NCBI RefSeq assembly: GCF_014203235.1
Contig: NZ_JACHIN010000006.1
Span: forward strand, 551,428-615,427
Direction of reading: 5' to 3'
Source of the DNA: Nonomuraea endophytica
Lineage (GTDB): Bacteria; Actinomycetota; Actinomycetes; Streptosporangiales; Streptosporangiaceae
Length of the DNA stretch: 64,000 nucleotides
Position numbers and translations under genes: made by a program. The notes under the pieces were generated by a model. It saw nothing but the letters and a program-made list of their open reading frames with translations. It made no database searches and was not told the origin of the DNA. This document shows positions 55,456 to 63,988 of the stretch, one piece after another (positions within the stretch are counted from its first letter, which is position 1; each line of letters starts with the position of its first letter).

Positions 55456-57873
55456 ATGGACTCCATGATCCGGGTCAGGGACGCCCGCGAGCACAACCTG
55501 CGCCACGTCGACCTCGACGCCCCCCGCGACGAGATCGTGGTGTTCACCGGCGTGTCCGGCTCGGGCAAGTCGTCGCTGGCCTTCGGCACCGTCTACGCCG
55601 AGGCCCAGCGCCGTTACCTGGAGTCCGTCGCCCCCTACGCGCGCCGCCTCATCGAGCAGGCCGGCGCGCCCAAGGTGGGCGACATCACCGGCCTGCCGCC
55701 CGCGGTCGCGCTCCAGCAGGCGCGCGGCGGCGGCAGCACCCGTTCCTCGGTCGGCACCGTCACCCATCTGTCGAACGTGCTGCGCATGCTCTTCTCCCGC
55801 GCGGGCGACTACCCGCCGGGCGCCGCGCCGCTCGACTCCGACTTCTTCTCCCCCAACACGCCGGCCGGCGCCTGCCCGCACTGCCACGGGCTCGGCACCG
55901 TGCAGGAGGTCACGGAGGAGAGCCTGGTCCCCGACCCGTCGCTGAGCGTGCGCGAGGGCGCGATCGCCGCCTGGCCCGGCGCCTGGCAGGGCAAGAACTA
56001 CCGCGACATCCTCGCCGAGCTGGGCTTCGACGTGGACCGCCCGTGGCGGGAGCTGCCGGCCGAGCAGCGCGAGTGGATCCTCATGACCGACGAGCAGCCC
56101 GTCGTCACCATCCACCCGGTCCGCGAGGCCTCCCGCATCACCCGGCCGTACCAGGGCACCTTCGCCAGCGCCAAGCGCTACGTGCTGCACACCTACGCCA
56201 CGACCAAGAGCGCCTCGCTGCGCGCCAAGGCGGAGCGGCACCTGGTCTCCTCGCCGTGCCCGGTCTGCGCGGGGCGGCGCCTGCGGCCGGAGGCGCTGGC
56301 CGTACTGTTCGGCGGAAGGGACATCACGCAGCTGGCCGCGCTGCCGCTCACCGACCTCGCCGAGGCACTCGCCGCCGATCCCGGCCTGGACGGCGCGCGG
56401 GCGGAGGCCGCGCACGCCCTGGCCGAGAACCTGCGCGGCCGCATCGAGACCATGGCCGAGCTGGGCCTCGGCTACCTCAGCGCCGACCGCACGACCGCCA
56501 CGCTGTCGGCGGGCGAGCTGCAGCGGCTGCGGCTGGCGACGCAGCTGCGCTCGGGCCTGTTCGGTGTGCTGTACGTGCTCGACGAGCCCTCCGCCGGCCT
56601 GCACCCGGCCGACACCCGCGCGCTGGTCGCGGCCCTGCACCGGCTGCGCGCCGCGGGCAACTCGCTGTTCGTGGTGGAGCACGACCTCGAGGTGGTACGG
56701 CAGGCCGACTGGATCGTCGACGTCGGCCCGGGCCCAGGCGAGCACGGCGGCCGGGTGTTGTATTCGGGCGAGGTGCCCGGCCTGGCCGGCGTGGAGGAGT
56801 CGGTCACCCGCCGCTACCTGTTCGGCCGTCCCCCGGCCTCCAGGACGCCGCGGGTGCCGTCGGGCTGGCTGGAGCTGCGCGGCGTCACCCTGCACAACCT
56901 GCGCGAGGTGGACGCGAGCTTCCCGCTCGGCACGTTCACCGCGGTGACCGGCGTGTCGGGCTCGGGCAAGACGACCCTGGTGACGCACGTGCTGACCGCC
57001 GCGGTGGAGGCGTACCTGGCCGGTGAGGAGCCCGTGGTGAAGGCGAGCGGCCTGGATCAGGTGGCCCGCCTGGTACGCGTGGACCAGAAGCCGATCGGCC
57101 GCACGCCGCGTTCGAACCTGGCGACGTACACGGGCCTGTTCGACGCGGTGCGCAAGATGTTCGCCGCGGCCCCGGCGGCGCGCGAGCGCGGCTACGACGC
57201 CGGGCGCTTCTCCTTCAACGTGCAGGGCGGGCGCTGCGAGAACTGCCAGGGCGAGGGCGAGATCTCCATCGAGATGCTGTTCCTGCCGGGGGCCAGCGCG
57301 CCGTGCCCGGTCTGCCACGGCCGCCGCTACAACGCCGAGACGCTGGAGGTGCGCGTCGCCGGCCGCTCCATCGCCGACGTGCTGGACCTCACCGTGGACG
57401 CGGCCCGTGAGGCGCTGTCCGGTCTGCCCGCCGCCGCCCGCAGCCTGGACACGCTGGCCGAGGTGGGCCTCGGCTACCTGCGGCTCGGGCAGCCCGCCAC
57501 CACGCTGTCGGGCGGCGAGGCACAGCGGGTGAAGCTGGCGGGCGAGTTGCAGCGCGTACGCCGCGACCACACCTTGTACGTGCTGGACGAGCCGACCTCC
57601 GGCCTGCATCCGGCCGACGTGGACCGGCTGATGGCCCAGCTCGACGGGCTGGTGTCGGCGGGCAACACGGTGGTGCTGGTGGAGCACGACATGGACGTGG
57701 TAGCCCGCGCCGACTGGGTCGTCGACCTCGGCCCCGGCGGCGGCGCGGCGGGCGGCCGGGTGGTGGCCGCGGGCCCGCCGCGCTCGGTCGCCGGCGCCGA
57801 GGCCAGTGTCACGGCTCCGTTCCTGGCGGCGCGGCTGCGGTCCGCTCCGGATGCCGCTGCCGGGCAGGGGTGA
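55456..57873 (+). CDS. Short UvrA-family ATPase (UvrA2/DrrC class)
   Basis: An 805-residue UvrA homologue, about 150 residues shorter than housekeeping UvrA. Two ABC modules are present: Walker A GVSGSGKSS (about residue 35) and GVSGSGKTT (about 503), with signatures LSAGELQRLRLA and LSGGEAQRVKLA, and Walker B LDEPSAGLHP and LDEPTSGLHP. Zinc-finger Cys pairs are visible (CPHCHG, CPVCAG, CENCQG, CPVCHG). Lack of the UvrB-binding insert marks the class II UvrA group, used in resistance to DNA-binding drugs such as daunorubicin (DrrC). It overlaps the convergent MFS gene by 65 bp. Confidence 0.9.
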   Translation: MDSMIRVRDAREHNLRHVDLDAPRDEIVVFTGVSGSGKSSLAFGTVYAEAQRRYLESVAPYARRLIEQAGAPKVGDITGLPPAVALQQARGGGSTRSSVGTVTHLSNVLRMLFSRAGDYPPGAAPLDSDFFSPNTPAGACPHCHGLGTVQEVTEESLVPDPSLSVREGAIAAWPGAWQGKNYRDILAELGFDVDRPWRELPAEQREWILMTDEQPVVTIHPVREASRITRPYQGTFASAKRYVLHTYATTKSASLRAKAERHLVSSPCPVCAGRRLRPEALAVLFGGRDITQLAALPLTDLAEALAADPGLDGARAEAAHALAENLRGRIETMAELGLGYLSADRTTATLSAGELQRLRLATQLRSGLFGVLYVLDEPSAGLHPADTRALVAALHRLRAAGNSLFVVEHDLEVVRQADWIVDVGPGPGEHGGRVLYSGEVPGLAGVEESVTRRYLFGRPPASRTPRVPSGWLELRGVTLHNLREVDASFPLGTFTAVTGVSGSGKTTLVTHVLTAAVEAYLAGEEPVVKASGLDQVARLVRVDQKPIGRTPRSNLATYTGLFDAVRKMFAAAPAARERGYDAGRFSFNVQGGRCENCQGEGEISIEMLFLPGASAPCPVCHGRRYNAETLEVRVAGRSIADVLDLTVDAAREALSGLPAAARSLDTLAEVGLGYLRLGQPATTLSGGEAQRVKLAGELQRVRRDHTLYVLDEPTSGLHPADVDRLMAQLDGLVSAGNTVVLVEHDMDVVARADWVVDLGPGGGAAGGRVVAAGPPRSVAGAEASVTAPFLAARLRSAPDAAAGQG

Positions 57874-59056
57874 GCAGCGCCGCGGCGGCGATCGCCAGGC
57901 AGCTGATCCCGGCGAAGACGAACACCGGCGTCGAGCCGAACCGGCCCGCGCCCCAGGTCAGCGCCGCCGCGCCGAGCGGCCCCAGCGAGTAGTGGATGGT
58001 CCAGAACGCCGAGGTGACCCGGCCGAGCAGGTGACTGGGCGTGACCTGCTGGCGCAGCGACAGGCTGCAGATCCCGGCCACGCTCACGCAGGCCAGGTAG
58101 AGCCCCATGGCGGCGCCGATGCCCCACACGGTGCCGATGAACCCGATGGCGGCGATCGCCAGCCCGGCGGCGGCCAGCGCGCTGACCCACGTCGGCCCGA
58201 ACCCGAGCCGCCCGCGCAGCCGGGTCACCAGCGTCGCCCCGATCATCGTGCCGACCGCCCCGATGCCGAGGACGACGCCGATGACGGCGTCCGGCTGGCC
58301 CAGGTCGTGCTTCAACCGGAAGATCACGATGTCGGTGAGCCCGAGCGTCAGGAAGATGAAGAACGACAGCAGCACGGTCAGCGCCCGCAGCACCGGCTGC
58401 CGCCACAGGAACACCGCCCCGGCCACCAGTTCCCGCCAGGGCGCCCCGTGTACGGCGGGCCTTTCGTGCCGGGCGAGCCTGACCATGTAGACGCCGACCG
58501 CGGACAGGGCGAAGCCGACGGCGTTGATGCCGATCGCCGCCGTGGGCCCGAGCCAGCCGGCCACGACGCCGGCCAGCATCGGGCCGAGCACGCTGGCGGC
58601 GGCGGCCGTGGCGTAGAGCTTGCCGTTGGCCTCGGTGACCCGGTCCTCCCCCACCAGGGTGGGCACGGAGGAGACGTACGCCACCTGGAAGACCATGCCC
58701 ACGGCCGCGGCCAGCGGCAGGACGGCGTACAGGAGCCAGACCTTGGGGCCGCTCAGCCAGGCCAGCGGGATGGCGGCATACAGGACGCACCGCACGACGT
58801 CGCAGCCGATGAGCAGTTTGCGGCGGTCGAAGCGGTCGACGGCCACGCCGGCGAAGATCCCGGCGATGACGCCGGCGGCGCCGGAGACGCCGGTCAGCAG
58901 GCCCATCTGGGCGACGGAGCCGGTGACGTTGAGAATGAGCAGCGGGACGGCGATGATCGCGAAGGAGTCCCCCGCGACCGACAGCGTCTGGGCGCCCCAG
59001 AAGACCGTGAAGTCGCGCCGCCGCCATAAGGGCCGCAGGTCCGCCTGGGCGGTCAT
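57809..59056 (-). CDS. MFS drug-efflux-type transporter
   Basis: A 415-residue 12-helix protein of the MFS_3/enterobactin-exporter-like group: FTVFWGAQTLSVAGDSFAII, AGVAVDRFDRRKLLIGCDVV and GANGKLYAT-type loop (TEANGKLYATAAAASVLGPM). It is convergent with, and overlaps, the UvrA2-like gene, and is close to the tandem GNAT gene on the same strand. Efflux of a small molecule is likely; cargo unknown. Confidence 0.88.
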   Translation of the reverse strand: MTAQADLRPLWRRRDFTVFWGAQTLSVAGDSFAIIAVPLLILNVTGSVAQMGLLTGVSGAAGVIAGIFAGVAVDRFDRRKLLIGCDVVRCVLYAAIPLAWLSGPKVWLLYAVLPLAAAVGMVFQVAYVSSVPTLVGEDRVTEANGKLYATAAAASVLGPMLAGVVAGWLGPTAAIGINAVGFALSAVGVYMVRLARHERPAVHGAPWRELVAGAVFLWRQPVLRALTVLLSFFIFLTLGLTDIVIFRLKHDLGQPDAVIGVVLGIGAVGTMIGATLVTRLRGRLGFGPTWVSALAAAGLAIAAIGFIGTVWGIGAAMGLYLACVSVAGICSLSLRQQVTPSHLLGRVTSAFWTIHYSLGPLGAAALTWGAGRFGSTPVFVFAGISCLAIAAAALLTPARQRHPERTAAAPPGTEP

Positions 59057-59083
59057 CGGCCGGTGTCCTCGTGCATGGAGCTC

Positions 59084-60049
59084 CTACAGGTCGAACTGGT
59101 ACTCGTGCGTGCTGCGGTGGGCCCGGTAGCCCAGGCGTTCGTTGACCGCCAGCATGTGGACGTTGTCCTCGGCGGTGTCGGTCTCGACCTCGGCCAGATC
59201 GGGATGCTCGACGCGTAACCTGCGCACCATCGTGGCCTTGAGCCAGAGCCCCAGGCCGTGGCCGCGATGCGCGGGCACCACCGCGGTGTCGTACTGCGCG
59301 GCCCGGCGGCGCTCCCCCGACCTGATCACGATCTCGGTGTATCCGGCCATCGTCTCGCCGTGCAGCGCGGCGAGGGTCAGCAGGGTGTCGCGGCGATCGG
59401 CGAGCACCTTGGCCATCTCCCTGACGGCGGCGGCGTCCCAGCGGCGGGCGCCGTAGTCCATCTCGCCGGTGGGCATGTCGTTCATGGCGTTCTTGGCCTC
59501 GGCGAAGGCGTCGGCCAGTCCGTCGGGGACGGTCCCGGTCCAGAACGCCAGGTCGTAGCCGGGCCGTGCGGTGTCGGCCTCCCGGCAGTCGGCCTGGGCC
59601 AGGTCGAGCAGCAGGTGGCGGAGCGTCAGCACGCGCCGCAGGCCGCGGGCCGCGCAGAAGGCGTCGCCCGGACCGCCGGCGGCCACCGCCGTGATCATCG
59701 CCCGCCGCCCCTCGGCCCGCGCGGCCGCCACCGCCGCCGCCAGCAGCAGCGAGCCTGCGCCGCCGCGCCGCAGCTCAGGGCGCACGTGCAGGTCGAGCTC
59801 GCTCAGATGGTCCATGCCCGGCGCGTCGAACAACCGCAAGGACGCCACCCCGGCCACCGGCCCGCCGGGCTCGGCCGCCATCCAGACCAACCGGCGGCTG
59901 TGTAACGGCGGCACGGTCAACTGGGCGCGGGTGGGCACCGGCTGACCTGGAAGATCGTGCCCCAGCGACGCGGCGATCACCCCGTGCCACGTCTCGGCCT
60001 GCTCCGCCGACACCTCCGCCGACGGTGTTCCCTGGATCTTGTACTGCAT
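59084..60049 (-). CDS. Tandem-domain GNAT N-acetyltransferase
   Basis: A 321-residue protein with two GNAT folds, as in mycothiol synthase. The first contains HVRPELRRGGAGSLLLAAAV (acetyl-CoA P-loop) and the second contains VVPAHRGHGLGLWLKATMVR, with EVETDTAEDNVHMLAVNERLG after it. ATG 60049 is preferred (AGGGTGG upstream) over a TTG at 60169. The gap to the MFS gene is 27 bp, so the two may be co-transcribed. Substrate unknown; acetylation of an antibiotic or amine is possible. Confidence 0.87.
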   Translation of the reverse strand: MQYKIQGTPSAEVSAEQAETWHGVIAASLGHDLPGQPVPTRAQLTVPPLHSRRLVWMAAEPGGPVAGVASLRLFDAPGMDHLSELDLHVRPELRRGGAGSLLLAAAVAAARAEGRRAMITAVAAGGPGDAFCAARGLRRVLTLRHLLLDLAQADCREADTARPGYDLAFWTGTVPDGLADAFAEAKNAMNDMPTGEMDYGARRWDAAAVREMAKVLADRRDTLLTLAALHGETMAGYTEIVIRSGERRRAAQYDTAVVPAHRGHGLGLWLKATMVRRLRVEHPDLAEVETDTAEDNVHMLAVNERLGYRAHRSTHEYQFDL

Positions 60050-60138
60050 GGCGACCACCCTAGGCGGCCCTCCGCCGGGTGGTGCATGTCTGACCGCCTC
60101 CAACACAGCGTGAAGGCTCTGCTGTGAGCCCATTGCAT

Positions 60139-60151
60139 AGGAAGGTTTCCT
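60139..60151. promoter_or_regulatory. AGGAA-GGT-TTCCT palindrome upstream of secreted-protein gene
   Basis: A 5-bp perfect inverted repeat followed by AATTAAT, 46 bp before the start of the secreted-protein gene. AT-rich GGAA/TTCC palindromes are common before genes for secreted proteins in actinomycetes; the binding factor is unknown here. Confidence 0.35.
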
Positions 60152-60197
60152 AATTAATACTGCGATCAACGCAGCTCAGAGCCCCCTGGAGGTTTGT

Positions 60198-60530
60198 ATG
60201 CCCCGTCGCGCGCTCGCCCTCACCACGGCCGCGCTGGCCTGTCTCGGCGCCCTCGCCGTGAGCACCGCCCCCGCCCAGGCCGCGGGCCCGATCGACATCG
60301 TCATGAGCCCGCTCTCCATCGGCGAATACTGCGCCGCCAAGGTCCACTCCAGCTCCATCGTCGGCTTCTACAACGGCAGCCTCGGCTGCTACCGGTACGC
60401 CTCCCCCAACCTGATCTACCTCGGCAGCGGCAGCCCCTCGGCCGCCTGCCAGTACTACAACCCCACCTACACCTACCTCGGCTACGCCCAGGGCGGCGCC
60501 CAGTCCCTGGTCTGCAAGTACTCGGTCTAG
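60198..60530 (+). CDS. Small secreted cysteine-containing protein
   Basis: A 110-residue protein; ATG 60198 is preceded by GGAGG with six nt. The signal peptide (MPRRALALTTAALACLGALA) is cleaved near AQA-AG. The mature 80 residues contain four Cys (EYCAA, LGCYR, AACQYY, LVCKY) and many Tyr, Ser and Gly, suggesting a compact beta-rich, disulfide-bonded domain. It converges on the AraC gene, 4 bp away. Function unknown. Confidence 0.72.
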   Translation: MPRRALALTTAALACLGALAVSTAPAQAAGPIDIVMSPLSIGEYCAAKVHSSSIVGFYNGSLGCYRYASPNLIYLGSGSPSAACQYYNPTYTYLGYAQGGAQSLVCKYSV

Positions 60531-60534
60531 GGCC

Positions 60535-61287
60535 TCACGACTCCGCGTTCAGGTAGCGGCCCGGCGAGGTCCCCACGGTGCGGCGGAAGGCGGCGAGGAA
60601 CGCGCTTGCCGTCGCATACCCCACCGCCCGCGCCACCGCGGAGACGGGCCGTCCTTCCGCGAGCAGCGGGAGGGCGGCCCGCAACCGCAGATGAGTCCGC
60701 CAGCGCTCGAAGCTCATCCCGGTGTCCTGGACGAACAGCCGCGTGAGCGTGCGCCGGCTCACCCCCGCCGCCCGCGCGTGGGCCTCCAGCCCGCGCGCGT
60801 CGGCCGGATCGGCGATCAGCGCGTCGGCCACGGCGCGCACCCGCTCCTCACGCGGGCGCGGCACGTCGATGGGCAGGGCGGGCAGCGGGCGCAGCAGGTC
60901 GAGCACGACCGCCTCGGCCCGCAGCCGGGGACCGTCGGCCAGGTCGTCGCGCCCCAGGTAGGTGAACAGCTGGGCCAGCAGCCCGTCCACCCCCACCGGC
61001 GTGGGCTCGGGCCAGTCCAGCGCGCAGCGCTCCGGCGCCAGGTAGAGGCCGCACAGCACCGCGTCACGGGTCGCCCCGGTGCGGTGCTCCACCCCGGCCG
61101 GTATCCACAGCGCGACGGTCGGCGGCAGCACCCAGTAGGAGTCGCCCACGGCCACCCCGACCACCCCGCGCCGCGTCCAGGCGATCTGGTGGTGGGTGTG
61201 GGTGTGCGGCGGGATCCACTCCCCCGACGACAGCGGGAAGTGCCCGACCACGATCGCGCCGACGCCGGGCGGCACCTCGGTCTTCAT
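60535..61287 (-). CDS. AraC-family regulator with cupin domain
   Basis: A 250-residue protein. The N-terminal cupin has PPHTHTHHQIAWTRRGVVGV and WIPAGVEHRTG, His-rich positions able to bind a metal or ligand. The C-terminal AraC domain has two helix-turn-helices (ARAAGVSRRTLTRLFVQDTG, MSFERWRTHLRLRAALPLL, ARAVGYATASAFLAAFRRTV). It is divergent from a DHA2-type pump across 84 bp and very probably controls it. Confidence 0.9.
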   Translation of the reverse strand: MKTEVPPGVGAIVVGHFPLSSGEWIPPHTHTHHQIAWTRRGVVGVAVGDSYWVLPPTVALWIPAGVEHRTGATRDAVLCGLYLAPERCALDWPEPTPVGVDGLLAQLFTYLGRDDLADGPRLRAEAVVLDLLRPLPALPIDVPRPREERVRAVADALIADPADARGLEAHARAAGVSRRTLTRLFVQDTGMSFERWRTHLRLRAALPLLAEGRPVSAVARAVGYATASAFLAAFRRTVGTSPGRYLNAES

Positions 61288-61335
61288 GCGGCCAGCCTAT
61301 GTCCTCAGCGCGATATCACCTGGCCTCATCGCGGA

Positions 61336-61372
61336 TTGCGGCCATCGGCGGCCCGCGCCTAGCGTCGTCGGG
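61336..61372 (+). promoter_or_regulatory. Leaderless promoter of the DHA2 pump
   Basis: TTGCGG (61336-61341) and TAGCGT (61360-61365) are separated by 18 nt; the GTG start at 61372 is 7 nt beyond the -10, so transcription should begin at the start codon. No ribosome site is present. Confidence 0.55.
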
Positions 61373-62739
61373 TGACGAAGAAAACCCCTGCGCTGGCGGT
61401 CCTGTGCGCCGTGCAGTTCATGCTTGTCCTCGACGACACCGTGGTGAACGTCGCCCTGCCCGCCATCCGCGGCGAACTCGGCTTCTCCGCCGCCGGGCTG
61501 GCCTGGGTGGTCAACGCCTACTTCCTCGCCTTCGGCGGCTTCCTGCTGCTGTCGGGGCGGGCCGCCGACCTGCTGGGCAGGCGGCGGGCGTTCCTCATCG
61601 GGGTGACCGCGTTCGGCGTGGCCAGCCTGGCCTGCGGCCTCGCCCAGGAGCCGTGGCAACTGGTGGCGGCCAGGTTCGCGCAGGGCATGGGCTCCGCGCT
61701 GGCCAGCCCGGCCGCGCTGTCGCTGATCACGCTGATGTTCCCCGGCGAGGGCGAACGCGCCAGGGCGGTCGGCGTCTGGGGCGCCATCGCGGCCCTGGGC
61801 GGCACGATGGGGCTGGTGATCTCGGGGGTGCTGACCGATCTGACGTCGTGGCGCTGGATCTTCCTGATCAACCTGCCCGTAGCGGCGCTGGCCCTGCTGC
61901 TCGTCCCCCGCCTGGTCGGCGAGAGCCGGGCCGCGCGCGGAGCCCGCCTGGACGTCCCGGGCGCCCTGCTGGGCACCGCGGCGGTGCTCGCGCTGGTCTA
62001 CGGGCTGCTCCAGGCCGAGCACGCGGGCTGGGTCTCGGCGGCGGTCCTGCTCCCGCTGCTGCTCGCCGCCGTGCTGGCGGCGGCGTTCCTGGTGGTCGAG
62101 TCCCGTACGGCGCAGCCGCTCGTGCCCCTCGCGTTCCTCGCGGTCCGTGTCCGGGCCGTGGCCAACCTCTCGATCCTGCTGTTCTCCGCCGCCTTCTACG
62201 CGATGGCGTTCCTGCTGATGATCCACCTGCAGACACGGCTCGGGTACGGCGCGCTGGTGGCCGGGGTGGCGTACCTGCCCTATGGGGGTGGGGTCCTGGC
62301 CGGGATGTGGCTGTCGTCCCGCGCGGTGACCCGGTTCGGGACGCGGCCCGCGCTGCTGGTCGCGTTGACGGTCAGCGCCGCAGGGCTGCTGTTGCTGTCC
62401 GGGGTGGCGCCCGGCGACGGCTATGTGAGCGGCGTCCTGCCGGGGATGCTGGTCACCAGCCTCGGCTGCGGGCTGAGCCTGCCCGCGCTGACCACCGCCG
62501 CCGTCTCCGGCACCACGTCGGAGGACGCCGGGGTCGGCTCGGCCGTCCTCACCTCGGTGCAGCAGGTCGGCGGGGCGGTGGGCGTGGCGCTGCTGGTCAC
62601 CCTGGCCGCCCAGCGCGGCTACGCGTTCGCGCTGGTCATCTGTGCCGCCCTGGTCGCGCTCGCCGCCGTCCTCGTCGCCACCGCCCTGCGCCCCAGCCGG
62701 TACGGCGGGCGCACTTCTGGGACGCCCGGCCTCCGCTGA
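61372..62739 (+). CDS. DHA2-family (14-TM) MFS efflux transporter
   Basis: A 455-residue protein of the DHA2 drug:H+ antiporter group. FMLVLDDTVVNVALPAIRGE contains the family motif LDxTVVNVALP in helix 1; the loop motif is LSGRAADLLGRRRAFL; helix 5 carries GGTMGLVISGVLTD. GTG 61372 is the start, probably leaderless. It is divergent from the AraC regulator and 226 bp upstream of the ethylene-forming-enzyme-like gene. Confidence 0.9.
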   Translation: MTKKTPALAVLCAVQFMLVLDDTVVNVALPAIRGELGFSAAGLAWVVNAYFLAFGGFLLLSGRAADLLGRRRAFLIGVTAFGVASLACGLAQEPWQLVAARFAQGMGSALASPAALSLITLMFPGEGERARAVGVWGAIAALGGTMGLVISGVLTDLTSWRWIFLINLPVAALALLLVPRLVGESRAARGARLDVPGALLGTAAVLALVYGLLQAEHAGWVSAAVLLPLLLAAVLAAAFLVVESRTAQPLVPLAFLAVRVRAVANLSILLFSAAFYAMAFLLMIHLQTRLGYGALVAGVAYLPYGGGVLAGMWLSSRAVTRFGTRPALLVALTVSAAGLLLLSGVAPGDGYVSGVLPGMLVTSLGCGLSLPALTTAAVSGTTSEDAGVGSAVLTSVQQVGGAVGVALLVTLAAQRGYAFALVICAALVALAAVLVATALRPSRYGGRTSGTPGLR

Positions 62740-62752
62740 CGGACTTTGGCCG

Positions 62753-62834
62753 GAGCGGTGTGGTGCCTTTGGGAGCAGGTGTGTGCCGTCCGGAGCCGGT
62801 GTGGTGCCGTCCGGAGCAGGTGCGGGGCCGTTCG
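62753..62834. repeat. Four tandem 20-21-bp repeats
   Basis: Four copies of a unit like GAGCNGGTGTGGTGCCGTCCG lie at 62753-62772, 62773-62792, 62793-62813 and 62814-62834; the first two are 20 bp. They begin 14 bp after the pump stop codon and end 131 bp before the dioxygenase start. No function evident. Confidence 0.75.
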
Positions 62835-62965
62835 GCGTGGCACGGTGGCCACCGGGCGCGTGAGTTCGACCGCTGGGCGCGTCCGGCCGGATCGGGACGG
62901 CCGGGCGGGGGCCGGTCCGCGTACAGGTTGCCGAATCGCACACCGCTCCCAGCGAGGGGGACGAG

Positions 62966-63988
62966 ATGATGGAATTGACCACGTTCAGCCTGCCGGAGGC
63001 CGTCACCGGGACGCGGGCGGACCTGGAGCTCGGCCGTACCATGGTCGCGGCGTGGCGCAGGGACGGCATCTTCCAGGTCGCCGCCACCACGGCCCAGCAC
63101 GAAACGGCGCTCGCTGCGTTCGAGGCGAGCAGGGAGTTCTTCGCGCTGCCGCTAACGGAAAAATCCAGCTATGTCAGCGACCTGAGCTACAGCGGCTACG
63201 TCGCCTCCGGCGAGGAGGTCACCGCGGGCGAGACCGACTACTCCGAGATCTTCACCGTCTGCCCGGACGTGCCCGTGCACGACGCGCGGGTGCGCGAGCG
63301 CTGGCCCTGCCACGGCCCGGTGCCCTGGCCAGGCCCGCACTACCAGCGGCGGATGGAGGCGTTCACCGCCGCGCTCGGCTCGATCGGCGAGCGGCTGCTG
63401 CGGCTGGCGGCTCTGGGTCTGGGGCTGGGCGGTCCGGACACGCTGACCGGGCACACCGCGGGCGGCTGGCACCACATGCGCGTGCTGCGGTTCCCGCCGA
63501 GCTCGGCGCGGACCGCGCGCGGCATCGGCGCCCACACCGACTACGGGCTGCTGGTGATCGCCGCGCAGGACGAGGTCGGCGGCCTGTACGTGCGGCCGCC
63601 GGTCGAGGGCGAGAAGCGCTCGCGCAACTGGCTGGAGGCGGAGAGCACCGCGGGCATGTACGAGAACGAGCCGCCGTGGATCTTCGTCCGGCCGGTGCCG
63701 AGGGTGTTCACCGTGTTTCCTGGCGACATCCTGCAGTTCCTGACCGGCGGCTATCTGCTGTCCACGCCGCACAAGGTGGCGCTGGCCGACCGTGAGCGGT
63801 TCGCGATGGCGTACTTCCACGAGCCGAGCTTCGGCCGCTCCCTTGAGGACCCGTGCGGCGGCCCACCGCTGCACTACGGGACGCACTTCACGAACATGTT
63901 CATGCGCTGCTACCCCGGCCGCGCCGCCACCCGGCGCATCCACGACGAGGGCAGGCTGGCGACGCTGCGCGAGCCGTACCCCCGATGA
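62966..63988 (+). CDS. efe: 2-Oxoglutarate-dependent ethylene/succinate-forming enzyme homologue
   Basis: A 340-residue Fe(II)/2-oxoglutarate enzyme strikingly close to the Pseudomonas ethylene-forming enzyme (350 residues), which turns 2-oxoglutarate into ethylene and CO2 and also hydroxylates arginine. Shared blocks include YSGYVASGEEVTAGE, EIFTVC, WPCHGPVPWP, HHMRVLRFPP, GIGAHTDYGLLVIAAQD, PPVEGEK, FPGDILQF and HFTNMFMRCYP. Iron ligands are H190, D192 and H269; R278 should bind 2-oxoglutarate; E84, R172, Y193, F284 and R314 match residues that position arginine in the Pseudomonas enzyme. GAGGGGG lies 5 nt before ATG 62966. Start ATG 62969 is the alternative. Activity is inferred from residue conservation; a related dioxygenase with another product is possible. 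Confidence 0.9.
   Translation: MMELTTFSLPEAVTGTRADLELGRTMVAAWRRDGIFQVAATTAQHETALAAFEASREFFALPLTEKSSYVSDLSYSGYVASGEEVTAGETDYSEIFTVCPDVPVHDARVRERWPCHGPVPWPGPHYQRRMEAFTAALGSIGERLLRLAALGLGLGGPDTLTGHTAGGWHHMRVLRFPPSSARTARGIGAHTDYGLLVIAAQDEVGGLYVRPPVEGEKRSRNWLEAESTAGMYENEPPWIFVRPVPRVFTVFPGDILQFLTGGYLLSTPHKVALADRERFAMAYFHEPSFGRSLEDPCGGPPLHYGTHFTNMFMRCYPGRAATRRIHDEGRLATLREPYPR

Noticed and set aside
54307..57687. A 1126-codon open frame on the minus strand
   Set aside because: Antisense shadow of the winged-helix and UvrA-like genes; no motif or ribosome site.
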